DNA from: ANME-2 cluster archaeon
Lineage (GTDB): Archaea > Halobacteriota > Methanosarcinia > Methanosarcinales > Methanocomedenaceae
Length of the DNA: 7,792 bases
Assembly (NCBI GenBank): GCA_022353185.1
Contig: JAKRWB010000634.1
Span: 1-7,792, forward strand
Direction of reading: 5' to 3'
A program made the translations under genes and the position numbers. A model generated the notes under the pieces. It ran no database searches. It was not told the origin of the DNA and saw only the letters and a program-made list of their open reading frames with translations. Shown here one piece after another: positions 1 through 5,557 of this stretch (positions within the stretch are counted from its first letter, which is position 1; the number at the start of each line of letters is the position of its first letter).

Positions 1-39
1 GCCCGAAGGACTACATACATGTTCGGTCCGCTACTGGCT
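1..39 (-). repeat. REP-like hairpin element, copy 1 (degenerate)
   Basis: This 39-nt unit matches the unit at 71-109 at 33 of 39 positions. On the minus strand it starts AGCCAGTAGC and continues into an imperfect palindrome. The inner stem is weaker than in copy 2: four outer pairs are clean and the next ones are wobble or mismatched. The third stem pair is A-T here and G-C in copy 2, a compensatory change that suggests the fold matters. The unit begins at the window edge, so more copies may lie outside. There is no open reading frame in it. Confidence 0.6.
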
Positions 40-70
40 ATCGTTAGAAAATATTGAGTCCACGTATGGA

Positions 71-109
71 GCCCGAAGGGCTGCATACGTGTGCAGCCCG
101 CTACTGGCT
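71..109 (-). repeat. REP-like hairpin element, copy 2 (perfect stem)
   Basis: The element has a perfect 8-bp stem, GGGCTGCA (78-85) with TGCAGCCC (92-99), and a 6-nt loop. The flanking AGCC (70-73) and GGCT (106-109) can pair as an outer helix. A competing hairpin is possible: AGCCC-GAA-GGGCT at 70-82. Read on the minus strand, GTAG stands one base before the stem, as at the foot of bacterial REP elements, and both copies keep it. It lies just downstream of the minus-strand tRNA. Its function is unknown; a mobile or dispersed intergenic repeat is the favoured reading. Confidence 0.65.
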
Positions 110-118
110 TGAGTAGGA

Positions 119-193
119 TGGGGCCGCGGAGATTCGAACTCCGGTCGCAAGACCCCCAGCCTTGCAGGATGGTCCAGGCTACCCTACGGCCCC
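119..193 (-). tRNA. tRNA-Pro (anticodon GGG)
   Basis: The minus strand folds into a complete 75-nt cloverleaf. The acceptor GGGGCCG pairs with CGGCCCC and the discriminator base is A. U8, A14, G15, G18G19 and A21 are all in place. The anticodon stem CAAGG/UCUUG encloses the loop CUGGGGG, so the anticodon is GGG and reads proline codons CCC and CCU. The variable loop is 4 nt, and the T arm is CGGAG-UUCGAAU-CUCCG. No CCA is encoded, as is common in archaea, so the CCA-adding enzyme must supply it. There is no intron. The gene stands alone, divergent from recQ, with REP-like repeats just beyond its 3' end. Confidence 0.96.
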
Positions 194-214
194 AAAAAGA
201 TGGTTTTGGTGCTC

Positions 215-230
215 TTACTATACCTTTTCA
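215..230 (-). promoter_or_regulatory. possible promoter of tRNA-Pro
   Basis: On the minus strand this reads TGAAAAGGTATAGTAA: an A-rich BRE-like stretch followed by a weak TATA-like GTATAGTA, about 25-30 bp before the 5' end of the tRNA. The spacing fits archaeal TBP/TFB promoters, but the match to TTTATATA is poor. Confidence 0.35.
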
Positions 231-307
231 CTATTTTACCTTTTCTGATGAATCCTTATTTTGCAGGTAATTTTGTAACATTATTACTTTCACTCCGCTT
301 GGCTGCA

Positions 308-316
308 TATTATATC
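308..316 (+). promoter_or_regulatory. possible TATA box of recQ
   Basis: TATTATATC resembles an archaeal TATA element. It would place transcription start near 335-340, giving recQ a leader of about 55-60 nt that includes the 9-nt tandem repeat. No good Shine-Dalgarno sequence precedes the recQ ATG. Confidence 0.35.
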
Positions 317-333
317 AGTTCATGAGTATTGTA

Positions 334-360
334 AATAACACCAATAACACCAATAACACA
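334..360 (+). repeat. three tandem copies of AATAACACC
   Basis: The 9-mer AATAACACC occurs at 334-342 and 343-351, and as AATAACACA at 352-360. It is a perfect head-to-tail repeat in the presumed leader of recQ. Copy number may vary through replication slippage. It could be a binding array or simply a microsatellite. The rest of 194-395 is AT-rich with no credible gene. Confidence 0.85.
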
Positions 361-395
361 TATCGGCTTCATAATCAGCAATTTATGGTATCAAT

Positions 396-2528
396 ATGCA
401 CCAGACACTTCAGAAATACTTTGGCTATACAGAATTCCGCCCCCTCCAGGAGGACATTATCAGGGATGTCCTGAATAAAAAAGACACGTTTGTATTAATG
501 CCTACTGGAGGCGGGAAATCGCTATGTTTCCAGCTTCCTGCACTTCTCATGGAAGGGCTGACCGTGGTCATCTCACCCCTCATTTCATTGATGAAGGACC
601 AGGTAGACAGTTTGAGGTCAAATGGCATAGCTGCAGCATATCTCAATAGCACTCAATCCCCTCATGAGGCATCTGAGATCACATCTGCTATTCTGGATAA
701 ACAAATAAAGATACTTTATGTGGCTCCAGAGCGGCTATTGATGTCACAGACACTTGGATTATTAAATCAGGCGAAGGTCAGCCTGTTCGCTGTTGATGAG
801 GCCCATTGTATTTCGGAATGGGGACATGATTTCAGACCTGAGTACCGCAGGATCAAGACATTGAGGTCACGATTTCCGGACGTTCCAATAATAGCCCTGA
901 CTGCAACAGCTACCACAAAAGTACAGGAAGACATCACCACGCAACTGAACCTGACCGGGTATAATACCTATGTGGCAGGTTTTGACCGGCCAAACCTTTT
1001 TTATCAGGTCTGGCCCAAAAAAGATGCCTATTCTCAATTACTTGGATACCTGAAAAAGCGCTGGGGTACTTCCGGTATCATCTACTGCCAGAGCCGGAAT
1101 ACTGTGGATACACTTACAGCAAAGCTTCAACGTAGCGGTTTTCGGGCCTTGCCGTACCATGCAGGCCTGTCCGATATCCAGAGGGCCAAAAACCAGGAAT
1201 GTTTCATTAAGGATGATACTGATATCATTGTTGCCACCATTGCCTTTGGTATGGGTATCGACAAACCCAATGTGCGTTTTGTTATCCACTATGACCTGCC
1301 TAAGAACCTTGAAGGTTACTACCAGGAAACAGGGCGGGGTGGCCGGGACGGTCTGGAATGTGACTGTATCCTGTTCTTCAGTCATGGGGACCGGTATAAA
1401 ATCGAGTATTTCATCAACAAGAAGAATAGCAAGAAAGAGCAGGACATTGCAATGGCCCAGCTAAGAGCAATGACCAATTACTGCGAAAGCAGTAGCTGCC
1501 GCAGGGAAGTATTGCTCAGTTATTTTGGTGAGGAACCAGCTGGAAGAAATTGTGGTAAATGCGATGTCTGTATCTCACCCAGAGAAACCTTTGACGGCAC
1601 TGCAGCTGCTAATAAGCTACTGGCCTGTATAGGTGAGCTTGACCAGCGTTTTGGGATGAATCACGTAATCGATGTACTGATTGGCTCAAAGAATAAAAAA
1701 ATAACTGCAAAACGCCACCAATTGCTAAAAAGTCATGGAATAGGGGCTGAATATTCCAAACCACAATGGCAAGCATTTGCCAGGGAAATGATACAACAGG
1801 GGGTGTTATGTGTTGATGGTGCCAGGTATCCGGTACTTATATTGAACCGGGACAGCAGGGAAATACTGGATGAACACCGTGCGGTAACGCTGGTGAAACC
1901 TGCAGAAGAGGTTGCAATAATACGACCGCAAGAGAATACGTCTGTCGAAACTAAACTCTTTGATAGGTTAAGGATGTTAAGAAAAACACTGGCTGACAGG
2001 AAAAACCTGCCTCCATATATCATTTTTTCAGATTCCAGCCTGAATGAGATGGCTTCAAAGTTACCCAGGACGCACCAGGAGTTCTTAGACATAACAGGTG
2101 TAGGCGAGAATAAAATGATAAAATACGGCGATGCTTTCTTAGCCGAGATTGCCTCTCACATACAAGTAAAGCCTGTACAAAGTAAGAGTTCATCCAAAGC
2201 CGGACAAGGTAGTTTATCTGCCACACAGCAGGAAACTCTGGGTCTATATAGGCAGGGTCAGACCATACAAGAGATAGCGAATACCAGGGACCTTACTGCA
2301 AGCACCATTATTGCTCATATCGAGAAACTGGTCATGGCAGGTGAGATAGATTCCATAGATGAATGGGTAGATGCACAAAAGCAGCAGGCCATCAAGAATG
2401 CAATATCAGATGTCGGGCCTGAATACCTGTCCCCCATCAAAGAGAAACTGGGTGATGATTGCCTGTATAATGAGATAAAACTGGTAAGAGCTGCTGTAAT
2501 GGCTGAAGCGGCATTTAGTCCGGTATAG
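396..2528 (+). CDS. recQ: ATP-dependent 3'-5' DNA helicase RecQ
   Basis: RecQ unwinds duplexes, forks and recombination intermediates during DNA repair, using ATP. The 710-residue protein is complete. Motif 0 is FRPLQ (14-18), Walker A is PTGGGKS (36-42, K41), and motif II is DEAH (134-137), followed by the RecQ aromatic-rich loop SEWGHDFRPEY (140-150). Motif III is LTATA (168-172) and motif VI is QETGRGGRD (310-318). The zinc-binding subdomain uses C368, C386, C389 and C392, with an extra C363 nearby. An RQC winged helix (about 400-505), an HRDC domain (about 519-589) and a C-terminal helix-turn-helix extension (about 609-700) follow. The extension makes it longer than E. coli RecQ and resembles the HTH-tailed RecQ form known in other bacteria. 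The ATG at 396 starts just before motif 0, the usual RecQ arrangement. RecQ is patchy in archaea, so ancient acquisition from bacteria is likely (inference). Confidence 0.97.
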   Translation: MHQTLQKYFGYTEFRPLQEDIIRDVLNKKDTFVLMPTGGGKSLCFQLPALLMEGLTVVISPLISLMKDQVDSLRSNGIAAAYLNSTQSPHEASEITSAILDKQIKILYVAPERLLMSQTLGLLNQAKVSLFAVDEAHCISEWGHDFRPEYRRIKTLRSRFPDVPIIALTATATTKVQEDITTQLNLTGYNTYVAGFDRPNLFYQVWPKKDAYSQLLGYLKKRWGTSGIIYCQSRNTVDTLTAKLQRSGFRALPYHAGLSDIQRAKNQECFIKDDTDIIVATIAFGMGIDKPNVRFVIHYDLPKNLEGYYQETGRGGRDGLECDCILFFSHGDRYKIEYFINKKNSKKEQDIAMAQLRAMTNYCESSSCRREVLLSYFGEEPAGRNCGKCDVCISPRETFDGTAAANKLLACIGELDQRFGMNHVIDVLIGSKNKKITAKRHQLLKSHGIGAEYSKPQWQAFAREMIQQGVLCVDGARYPVLILNRDSREILDEHRAVTLVKPAEEVAIIRPQENTSVETKLFDRLRMLRKTLADRKNLPPYIIFSDSSLNEMASKLPRTHQEFLDITGVGENKMIKYGDAFLAEIASHIQVKPVQSKSSSKAGQGSLSATQQETLGLYRQGQTIQEIANTRDLTASTIIAHIEKLVMAGEIDSIDEWVDAQKQQAIKNAISDVGPEYLSPIKEKLGDDCLYNEIKLVRAAVMAEAAFSPV

Positions 2529-2562
2529 TATAACACATAGTTAAATCATATTAATTTTCCAT

Positions 2563-2569
2563 AAAAAAA
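2563..2569 (-). terminator. poly-T tract after the membrane-protein gene
   Basis: Seven consecutive T on the minus strand begin 12 nt after the stop codon of the gene ending at 2581, in the 52-bp gap between convergent genes. Archaeal RNA polymerase commonly terminates at oligo-U without a stem. A shorter T4 at 2555-2558 could serve recQ on the other strand. Confidence 0.5.
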
Positions 2570-2580
2570 CCGGACAACCA

Positions 2581-2874
2581 TCAATTCTTAATATTGGTCT
2601 TCCCAAGGAACCTGTCTGCAGTTACTGCATCGCCGAACACATCCTCGCGATGCCCCTTCTTATTGATAAAAAGTCCAATCAGTACCAGCAGCATTCCCAA
2701 TTCTGCATTTTGTTGTACCACCATAACACCCAAAAGGGCCAGCGTCATTGCAGCCATCCCTTTCATTGCCCCTTTTCTGAATGATTCCAGTTTGGTACGC
2801 CTGAATATACGAATATCCCTCAGGGTCAAAAATGCCACAACCCCAAAAGCTGCTATTGAAATCTCAAAATACAT
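2581..2874 (-). CDS. small membrane protein of unknown function
   Basis: The 97-residue protein has about three hydrophobic segments: residues 3-18, 40-55 and 58-71. A strongly basic loop (RDIRIFRRTKLESFRK) lies between the first and second. It has a polar tail of about 26 residues with no cysteines or recognisable enzyme motif. I do not recognise the family. The ATG at 2874 is preferred over the GTG one codon upstream (2877), because GAGGG at 2881-2885 sits 6 nt before the ATG but only 3 nt before the GTG. It follows the RNA ligase partner gene by 10 nt, so the two are probably co-transcribed and translationally coupled. Nothing in the sequence shows a functional link. Confidence 0.8.
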   Translation of the reverse strand: MYFEISIAAFGVVAFLTLRDIRIFRRTKLESFRKGAMKGMAAMTLALLGVMVVQQNAELGMLLVLIGLFINKKGHREDVFGDAVTADRFLGKTNIKN

Positions 2875-2880
2875 CACTTA

Positions 2881-2885
2881 CCCTC
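2881..2885 (-). promoter_or_regulatory. Shine-Dalgarno that decides the membrane-protein start
   Basis: On the minus strand, GAGGG overlaps the last base of the upstream TAG stop codon (2885-2887) and lies 6 nt before the ATG at 2874. This favours ATG over the adjacent GTG and suggests coupling to the end of the upstream gene. Confidence 0.6.
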
Positions 2886-3559
2886 TATCTCTTATGCTGC
2901 AAGTATTCCTTCAATATGAGAGGGAATGACTTAGCTTCAACAAAACGCAGTCCCAGTTGTTCTGCCCATTTTTGCACTCCCATGTCAGATGCCACCACTG
3001 CAGCATCAAGTTCCTTTGCCAGCAGAAGCACGTCGATATCAGGTGCACTGTCCAGGATGCCGTACCTCAGGGCTGTGCGGTATTTATCCCTGAACTTCCC
3101 CACAATACTGCCGATGATATCACGTTCTATCTCCAACTCTATCTTCTTTTTGTCCTTGGCCTCAGAAGTCGTGAAAAGGCATTCAGTGGCTGCTTCCCAG
3201 ATGGCATTCTCTGCTACGGTCATTCCCTTGTTGATACGGGTGCGCATATAGTCAACGTATTCATAGAATATCTTGGAGGGTATCTTTACCTCATATCGGT
3301 CAGGTGTCTTTTTCACCAGCCAGGTATCTATCTTGGCAATAACTTCGTCAGTACATCCGTTGTTTTTGGCAAAATCCTTCAGTTCATTATAAACCGAAGG
3401 AAAGGGCACGTAACAACTAATATCAAAAGATAGACGGGCATCAGCAATAGTATCAAGGATACCGCTAATCCCCTCACAAAGGTCTTTGTAACCTTCCACT
3501 TCTCGGGTAGTGGAATCTGTCAATGCACTGGTATCAAGTACAAATCGCTGGCGTAACAT
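2885..3559 (-). CDS. RNA ligase partner protein (PIN-domain family)
   Basis: The 224-residue protein opens with RQRFVLDTSALTD, the hallmark of the archaeal RNA ligase partner family, whose genes often neighbour the ATP-dependent RNA ligase (Rnl3 type). It is a PIN-like fold. The first acidic residue is D9, and conserved late acids lie around D174/D176 and in SDMGVQKWAEQ (D192), so it is a likely metal-dependent nuclease or RNA-binding protein. The middle, about residues 135-155, is highly charged and helical. A TTG at 3586 would add nine residues. The ATG at 3559 is chosen because it sits directly before the conserved block and family members begin there. A TATA-like element lies about 31 bp upstream and there is no Shine-Dalgarno, so the mRNA is probably leaderless or nearly so. 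No RNA ligase gene is adjacent here; the follower is a small membrane protein. Confidence 0.88.
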   Translation of the reverse strand: MLRQRFVLDTSALTDSTTREVEGYKDLCEGISGILDTIADARLSFDISCYVPFPSVYNELKDFAKNNGCTDEVIAKIDTWLVKKTPDRYEVKIPSKIFYEYVDYMRTRINKGMTVAENAIWEAATECLFTTSEAKDKKKIELEIERDIIGSIVGKFRDKYRTALRYGILDSAPDIDVLLLAKELDAAVVASDMGVQKWAEQLGLRFVEAKSFPLILKEYLQHKR

Positions 3560-3586
3560 AATAATACAACACTCAATATTACTCAA

Positions 3587-3594
3587 TAATATAT
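3587..3594 (-). promoter_or_regulatory. TATA box for the RNA ligase partner gene
   Basis: On the minus strand, ATATATTA inside CAATATATTATTG is centred about 31 bp before the ATG at 3559. This would put transcription start within about 5 nt of the start codon, consistent with the missing Shine-Dalgarno. The preceding 118-bp spacer also contains a 6-bp inverted repeat (ACAGTT 3625-3630, AACTGT 3640-3645) of unknown meaning. Confidence 0.5.
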
Positions 3595-3677
3595 TGAAAG
3601 TTGTAGATACAAAAGCCTTGCTATACAGTTATTCAGTTAAACTGTTTTATTGTAATTCTGATTTACTGGTTTGAATC

Positions 3678-4442
3678 TCAATACAATGCTTCCCGCCGGT
3701 CTGAAAAACACGTGATTTCATCCCGTATCAGTGCTTTTTCCCCCATATCCACGTATGCAGAGATGACTTTTTCAGTGGAACCCGCATCTTTAAGTACTCT
3801 GCCCCAGCCATCAACCACCACTGACCCTCCTCCGAACTTATTGTAGGGGTCCGCACCCACACGATTGCAGGCAGCATGAGGCATCTGGTTCTCAATGGCC
3901 CGGGCCCGTACCAGCACATCCCAGTGTTCCTGGCGCAGGGATGGAAACTGGGCGACAGTCACCAGTATGTCTGCACCATCAAGGGCCAGTTTTCGTGCCA
4001 TCTCAGGGAACCTGATATCGTAACATATCATAAGCCCGAGCGAGCCATGCGAGGTCTTGATAAGGGCAATACGCTCGCCGGCTGTGAAATATTCCTTTTC
4101 TGTGCCAAAGGGATGTACCTTTTTGTATGTACCTGCTACCTCACCATTATCCAGCACAAACCCAAGGTTGTAGAACTGTCCGCCCGGCGCAGATGTTATT
4201 ATGGAGCCTACAATGATATTGTTGTACTTTTTTGAAACCTGCTTTAACCTTTCAATAGTAGGATACGGTTCAGATTCAGCCACTTCGTCCATACGGTCAT
4301 AACAAAAACCCGTGGAAAAAACTTCGGGCAGGACCACCATATCTGCACCGTCCCGGGCCGCATATTCGAGGGCACGTTGAAGGTTCTGCTGTTTGTGGCA
4401 ATGTGCCACATCCATTTGCACAAGCGATACGTTCACAATCAA
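3678..4442 (-). CDS. nitrilase-superfamily carbon-nitrogen hydrolase, omega-amidase-like
   Basis: This cytosolic amidohydrolase cleaves C-N bonds through a Glu-Lys-Cys triad. All three residues are visible: E40 in LPEVFSTGF, K108 in YKKVHPFG and C140 in MICYDIRFPE. The length of 254 is typical of the Nit2/YafV omega-amidase branch, which hydrolyses 2-oxoglutaramate or 2-oxosuccinamate. The HPFGTEKEYF segment and the RFPE motif fit that branch, but substrate cannot be fixed from sequence alone. Other short-chain amidases or N-carbamoyl hydrolases remain possible. The start is uncertain: TTG at 4442 follows a stop directly. GTG at 4436 would lose two residues and is better spaced from an AAAGTGA that resembles a Shine-Dalgarno. 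The gene diverges from fdhD over only 41 bp. Confidence 0.92.
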   Translation of the reverse strand: MIVNVSLVQMDVAHCHKQQNLQRALEYAARDGADMVVLPEVFSTGFCYDRMDEVAESEPYPTIERLKQVSKKYNNIIVGSIITSAPGGQFYNLGFVLDNGEVAGTYKKVHPFGTEKEYFTAGERIALIKTSHGSLGLMICYDIRFPEMARKLALDGADILVTVAQFPSLRQEHWDVLVRARAIENQMPHAACNRVGADPYNKFGGGSVVVDGWGRVLKDAGSTEKVISAYVDMGEKALIRDEITCFSDRREALY

Positions 4443-4483
4443 TCACTTTATGTTATAAACTACATAAATATGACACTTAATAT
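4443..4483. promoter_or_regulatory. compact divergent promoter, hydrolase / fdhD
   Basis: Only 41 bp separate the two start codons. On the plus strand, TTATAAAC (about 4451-4458) lies about 27 bp before the fdhD ATG. On the minus strand, TATTTATG (about 4463-4470) lies about 27 bp before the hydrolase start. Each TATA box is therefore on the far side of the other, so the two pre-initiation complexes would overlap and compete. Both mRNAs would be nearly leaderless. The TATA calls are by eye. Confidence 0.5.
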
Positions 4484-5251
4484 ATGCAATTTCAAGTAAC
4501 CATGTACCAAAAACAATACAATACAGTCATAATCGGCAAAGAAGGACAAGAGCAGTCCAGTTTTACAGCAGCAGTTGAGGAAACGTTCGATCTGTATGTG
4601 AACAATGCGCGCATAGAATCAATCCTGGCTTCTCCTGCACAACTGGAACAGCTGGCAGTGGGCTATCTTGTGTGCGAGGGTATTGTCAGTGCTCCCTCTG
4701 ATATAACGGGCGTAAGCATTGATGACCAAAACAGGATATTTGCCACCATCACTGGGAATGATGATTTCGACCTGTGGTTCGAGATACGCTCATCAGGATG
4801 CATAGGTGTGAACCGGGAGCACAATGAGAATCTAAAAGTGAATTCCGACATGCATTTTTCACCTGAGGTTGTCCGCAGTTCGATGCATTATATCGAATCT
4901 GAAATATACCGCATTACCAGGGGAACACATGCGGCGTGTCTCATAGACCGGGATGGAGGGTGCGTTGCCAGGGCTGTGGATGTGGGGCGGCACAATGCTA
5001 TTGATAAGGCCATCGGGCAGGCCCTGATGGATGGGATTGTGCCTGGTGAACATTTTATTCTTTCCACGGGCCGCCAGCCCGAAGGTATGGTATTAAAGGC
5101 GGCGCGTGCGGGCATACCGATGGTGGTTACCAAGACCGCACCTTTGAATAGCGGCATAGAGGCTGCAAGGCGCACGGGAATTTGCCTGGTTGGATTTGCT
5201 ACTATTGATAGTATGACAGTATTTGCCAATGACTGGCGTTTGGGTGAGTAA
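4484..5251 (+). CDS. fdhD: FdhD, sulfurtransferase for formate dehydrogenase maturation
   Basis: FdhD passes sulfur from a cysteine desulfurase to the Mo/W-bis-pyranopterin cofactor before it enters formate dehydrogenase and, by extension, related enzymes. The 255-residue protein shows the family signatures: QLAVGYLVCEGI (56-67), DVGRHNAIDKAIG (166-178), and then STGRQPEGMVLKAARAGIP. The active-site loop reads SSGCIGVN, with C106 as the nucleophile candidate. The second Cys of the C-x-x-C motif known from E. coli FdhD is replaced (V109). ATG at 4484 is used; ATG at 4502 is an alternative that would shorten the poorly conserved N-terminus by six residues. No Shine-Dalgarno is seen and the promoter suggests a leaderless mRNA. 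No formate or formylmethanofuran dehydrogenase gene is in the window. Confidence 0.93.
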   Translation: MQFQVTMYQKQYNTVIIGKEGQEQSSFTAAVEETFDLYVNNARIESILASPAQLEQLAVGYLVCEGIVSAPSDITGVSIDDQNRIFATITGNDDFDLWFEIRSSGCIGVNREHNENLKVNSDMHFSPEVVRSSMHYIESEIYRITRGTHAACLIDRDGGCVARAVDVGRHNAIDKAIGQALMDGIVPGEHFILSTGRQPEGMVLKAARAGIPMVVTKTAPLNSGIEAARRTGICLVGFATIDSMTVFANDWRLGE

Positions 5252-5352
5252 GCCTATTCATAATGATTATTTGTGGATTAATTATATAAGTGTAATAAAT
5301 TATTTATAAAGACACAATAATCTTATAAATAATAAGCCCTAAATATATATTA

Positions 5353-5376
5353 AGCGATAGAAAATTGTCTATCGCT
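5353..5376 (+). other. 9-bp stem-loop in the 306-bp spacer after fdhD
   Basis: AGCGATAGA (5353-5361) pairs perfectly with TCTATCGCT (5368-5376) around the 6-nt loop AAATTG. It stands in strongly AT-rich DNA about 100 nt after fdhD and directly follows a TATA-like AAATATATATT. It could be the first hairpin of a small RNA or leader, an operator, or a terminator without a T tail. Confidence 0.55.
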
Positions 5377-5398
5377 ACATAGGTCGAAAATTTGTCAA

Positions 5399-5445
5399 GC
5401 GGTATCCGTATTTATCCTGCGGGTACCGCGCAATTAAATATTTTT
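5399..5445 (+). terminator. 10-bp GC-rich hairpin followed by a T5 run
   Basis: GCGGTATCCG (5399-5408) pairs with CGGGTACCGC (5420-5429), ten pairs including one T-G, around an 11-nt loop. T5 follows at 5441-5445. It is one of the most GC-rich patches in the spacer and too far (about 150 nt) from the fdhD stop to be an ordinary terminator. It may end a small RNA starting near 5370, or act as an attenuator in the leader of the following pair. Confidence 0.45.
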
Positions 5446-5452
5446 ATTATAG

Positions 5453-5475
5453 TACATAAAGTATAATTTTATGTA
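5453..5475. promoter_or_regulatory. 8-bp inverted repeat, possible operator
   Basis: TACATAAA (5453-5460) and TTTATGTA (5468-5475) form a perfect inverted repeat with a 7-bp spacer, the geometry of a dimeric winged-helix regulator site. It lies about 80-100 bp before the double winged-helix gene, so autoregulation is a reasonable inference. It could equally fold as an RNA hairpin just before the Shine-Dalgarno at 5492. Confidence 0.5.
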
Positions 5476-5491
5476 GTCGAGTTAATCCGAC

Positions 5492-5497
5492 AGGAGG
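5492..5497 (+). promoter_or_regulatory. strong Shine-Dalgarno out of frame with the downstream gene
   Basis: AGGAGG is the best ribosome-binding site in the window. Seven nucleotides later is TTG (5505), an ideal spacing. That TTG opens a frame of only 30 codons ending at 5597, which overlaps the start of the winged-helix gene in another frame. The winged-helix frame itself is open back to 5486 but contains no ATG, GTG or TTG before 5558. Confidence 0.6.
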
Positions 5498-5526
5498 AAG
5501 TATTTTGTCCAAAAATCCCAACAATA

Positions 5527-5534
5527 TTTATATA
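5527..5534 (+). promoter_or_regulatory. consensus TATA box 27 bp before the GTG at 5558
   Basis: TTTATATA matches the archaeal consensus exactly. Its centre is about 27 bp upstream of the GTG at 5558, the spacing expected for transcription starting at or next to the codon. It supports a leaderless mRNA for the winged-helix gene, in competition with the Shine-Dalgarno at 5492. Confidence 0.5.
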
Positions 5535-5557
5535 TCATTTTATCATATTTATCCAAT

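Noticed and set aside
1..109. Two 39-nt repeats separated by 31 nt, resembling a two-repeat CRISPR
   Set aside because: The copies differ at 6 of 39 positions, a compensatory pair change points to a folded element, only one spacer is visible, and no cas gene is present. A REP-like repeat fits better.
2518..2575. Inverted repeat GTCCGGT (2518-2524) / ACCGGAC (2569-2575) spanning the recQ stop
   Set aside because: The 44-nt loop is long and the arm lies partly in coding sequence; a 7-bp match at this distance can occur by chance. The T7 tract alone explains termination.
2594..2929. Plus-strand open frames over the minus-strand genes at 2581-3559
   Set aside because: They are Ser/Pro-rich or Cys/His-rich antisense readings of well-supported genes, with no promoter or ribosome-binding site.
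3560..3586. TTG start at 3586 for the RNA ligase partner protein
   Set aside because: It adds nine residues (SNIECCII region) before the conserved RQRFVLDTSALTD start, has no Shine-Dalgarno, and would put translation start on top of the TATA element.
4888..5229. 113-codon minus-strand frame inside fdhD
   Set aside because: It is antisense to the most conserved FdhD block (DVGRHN) and its composition is that of a shadow frame.
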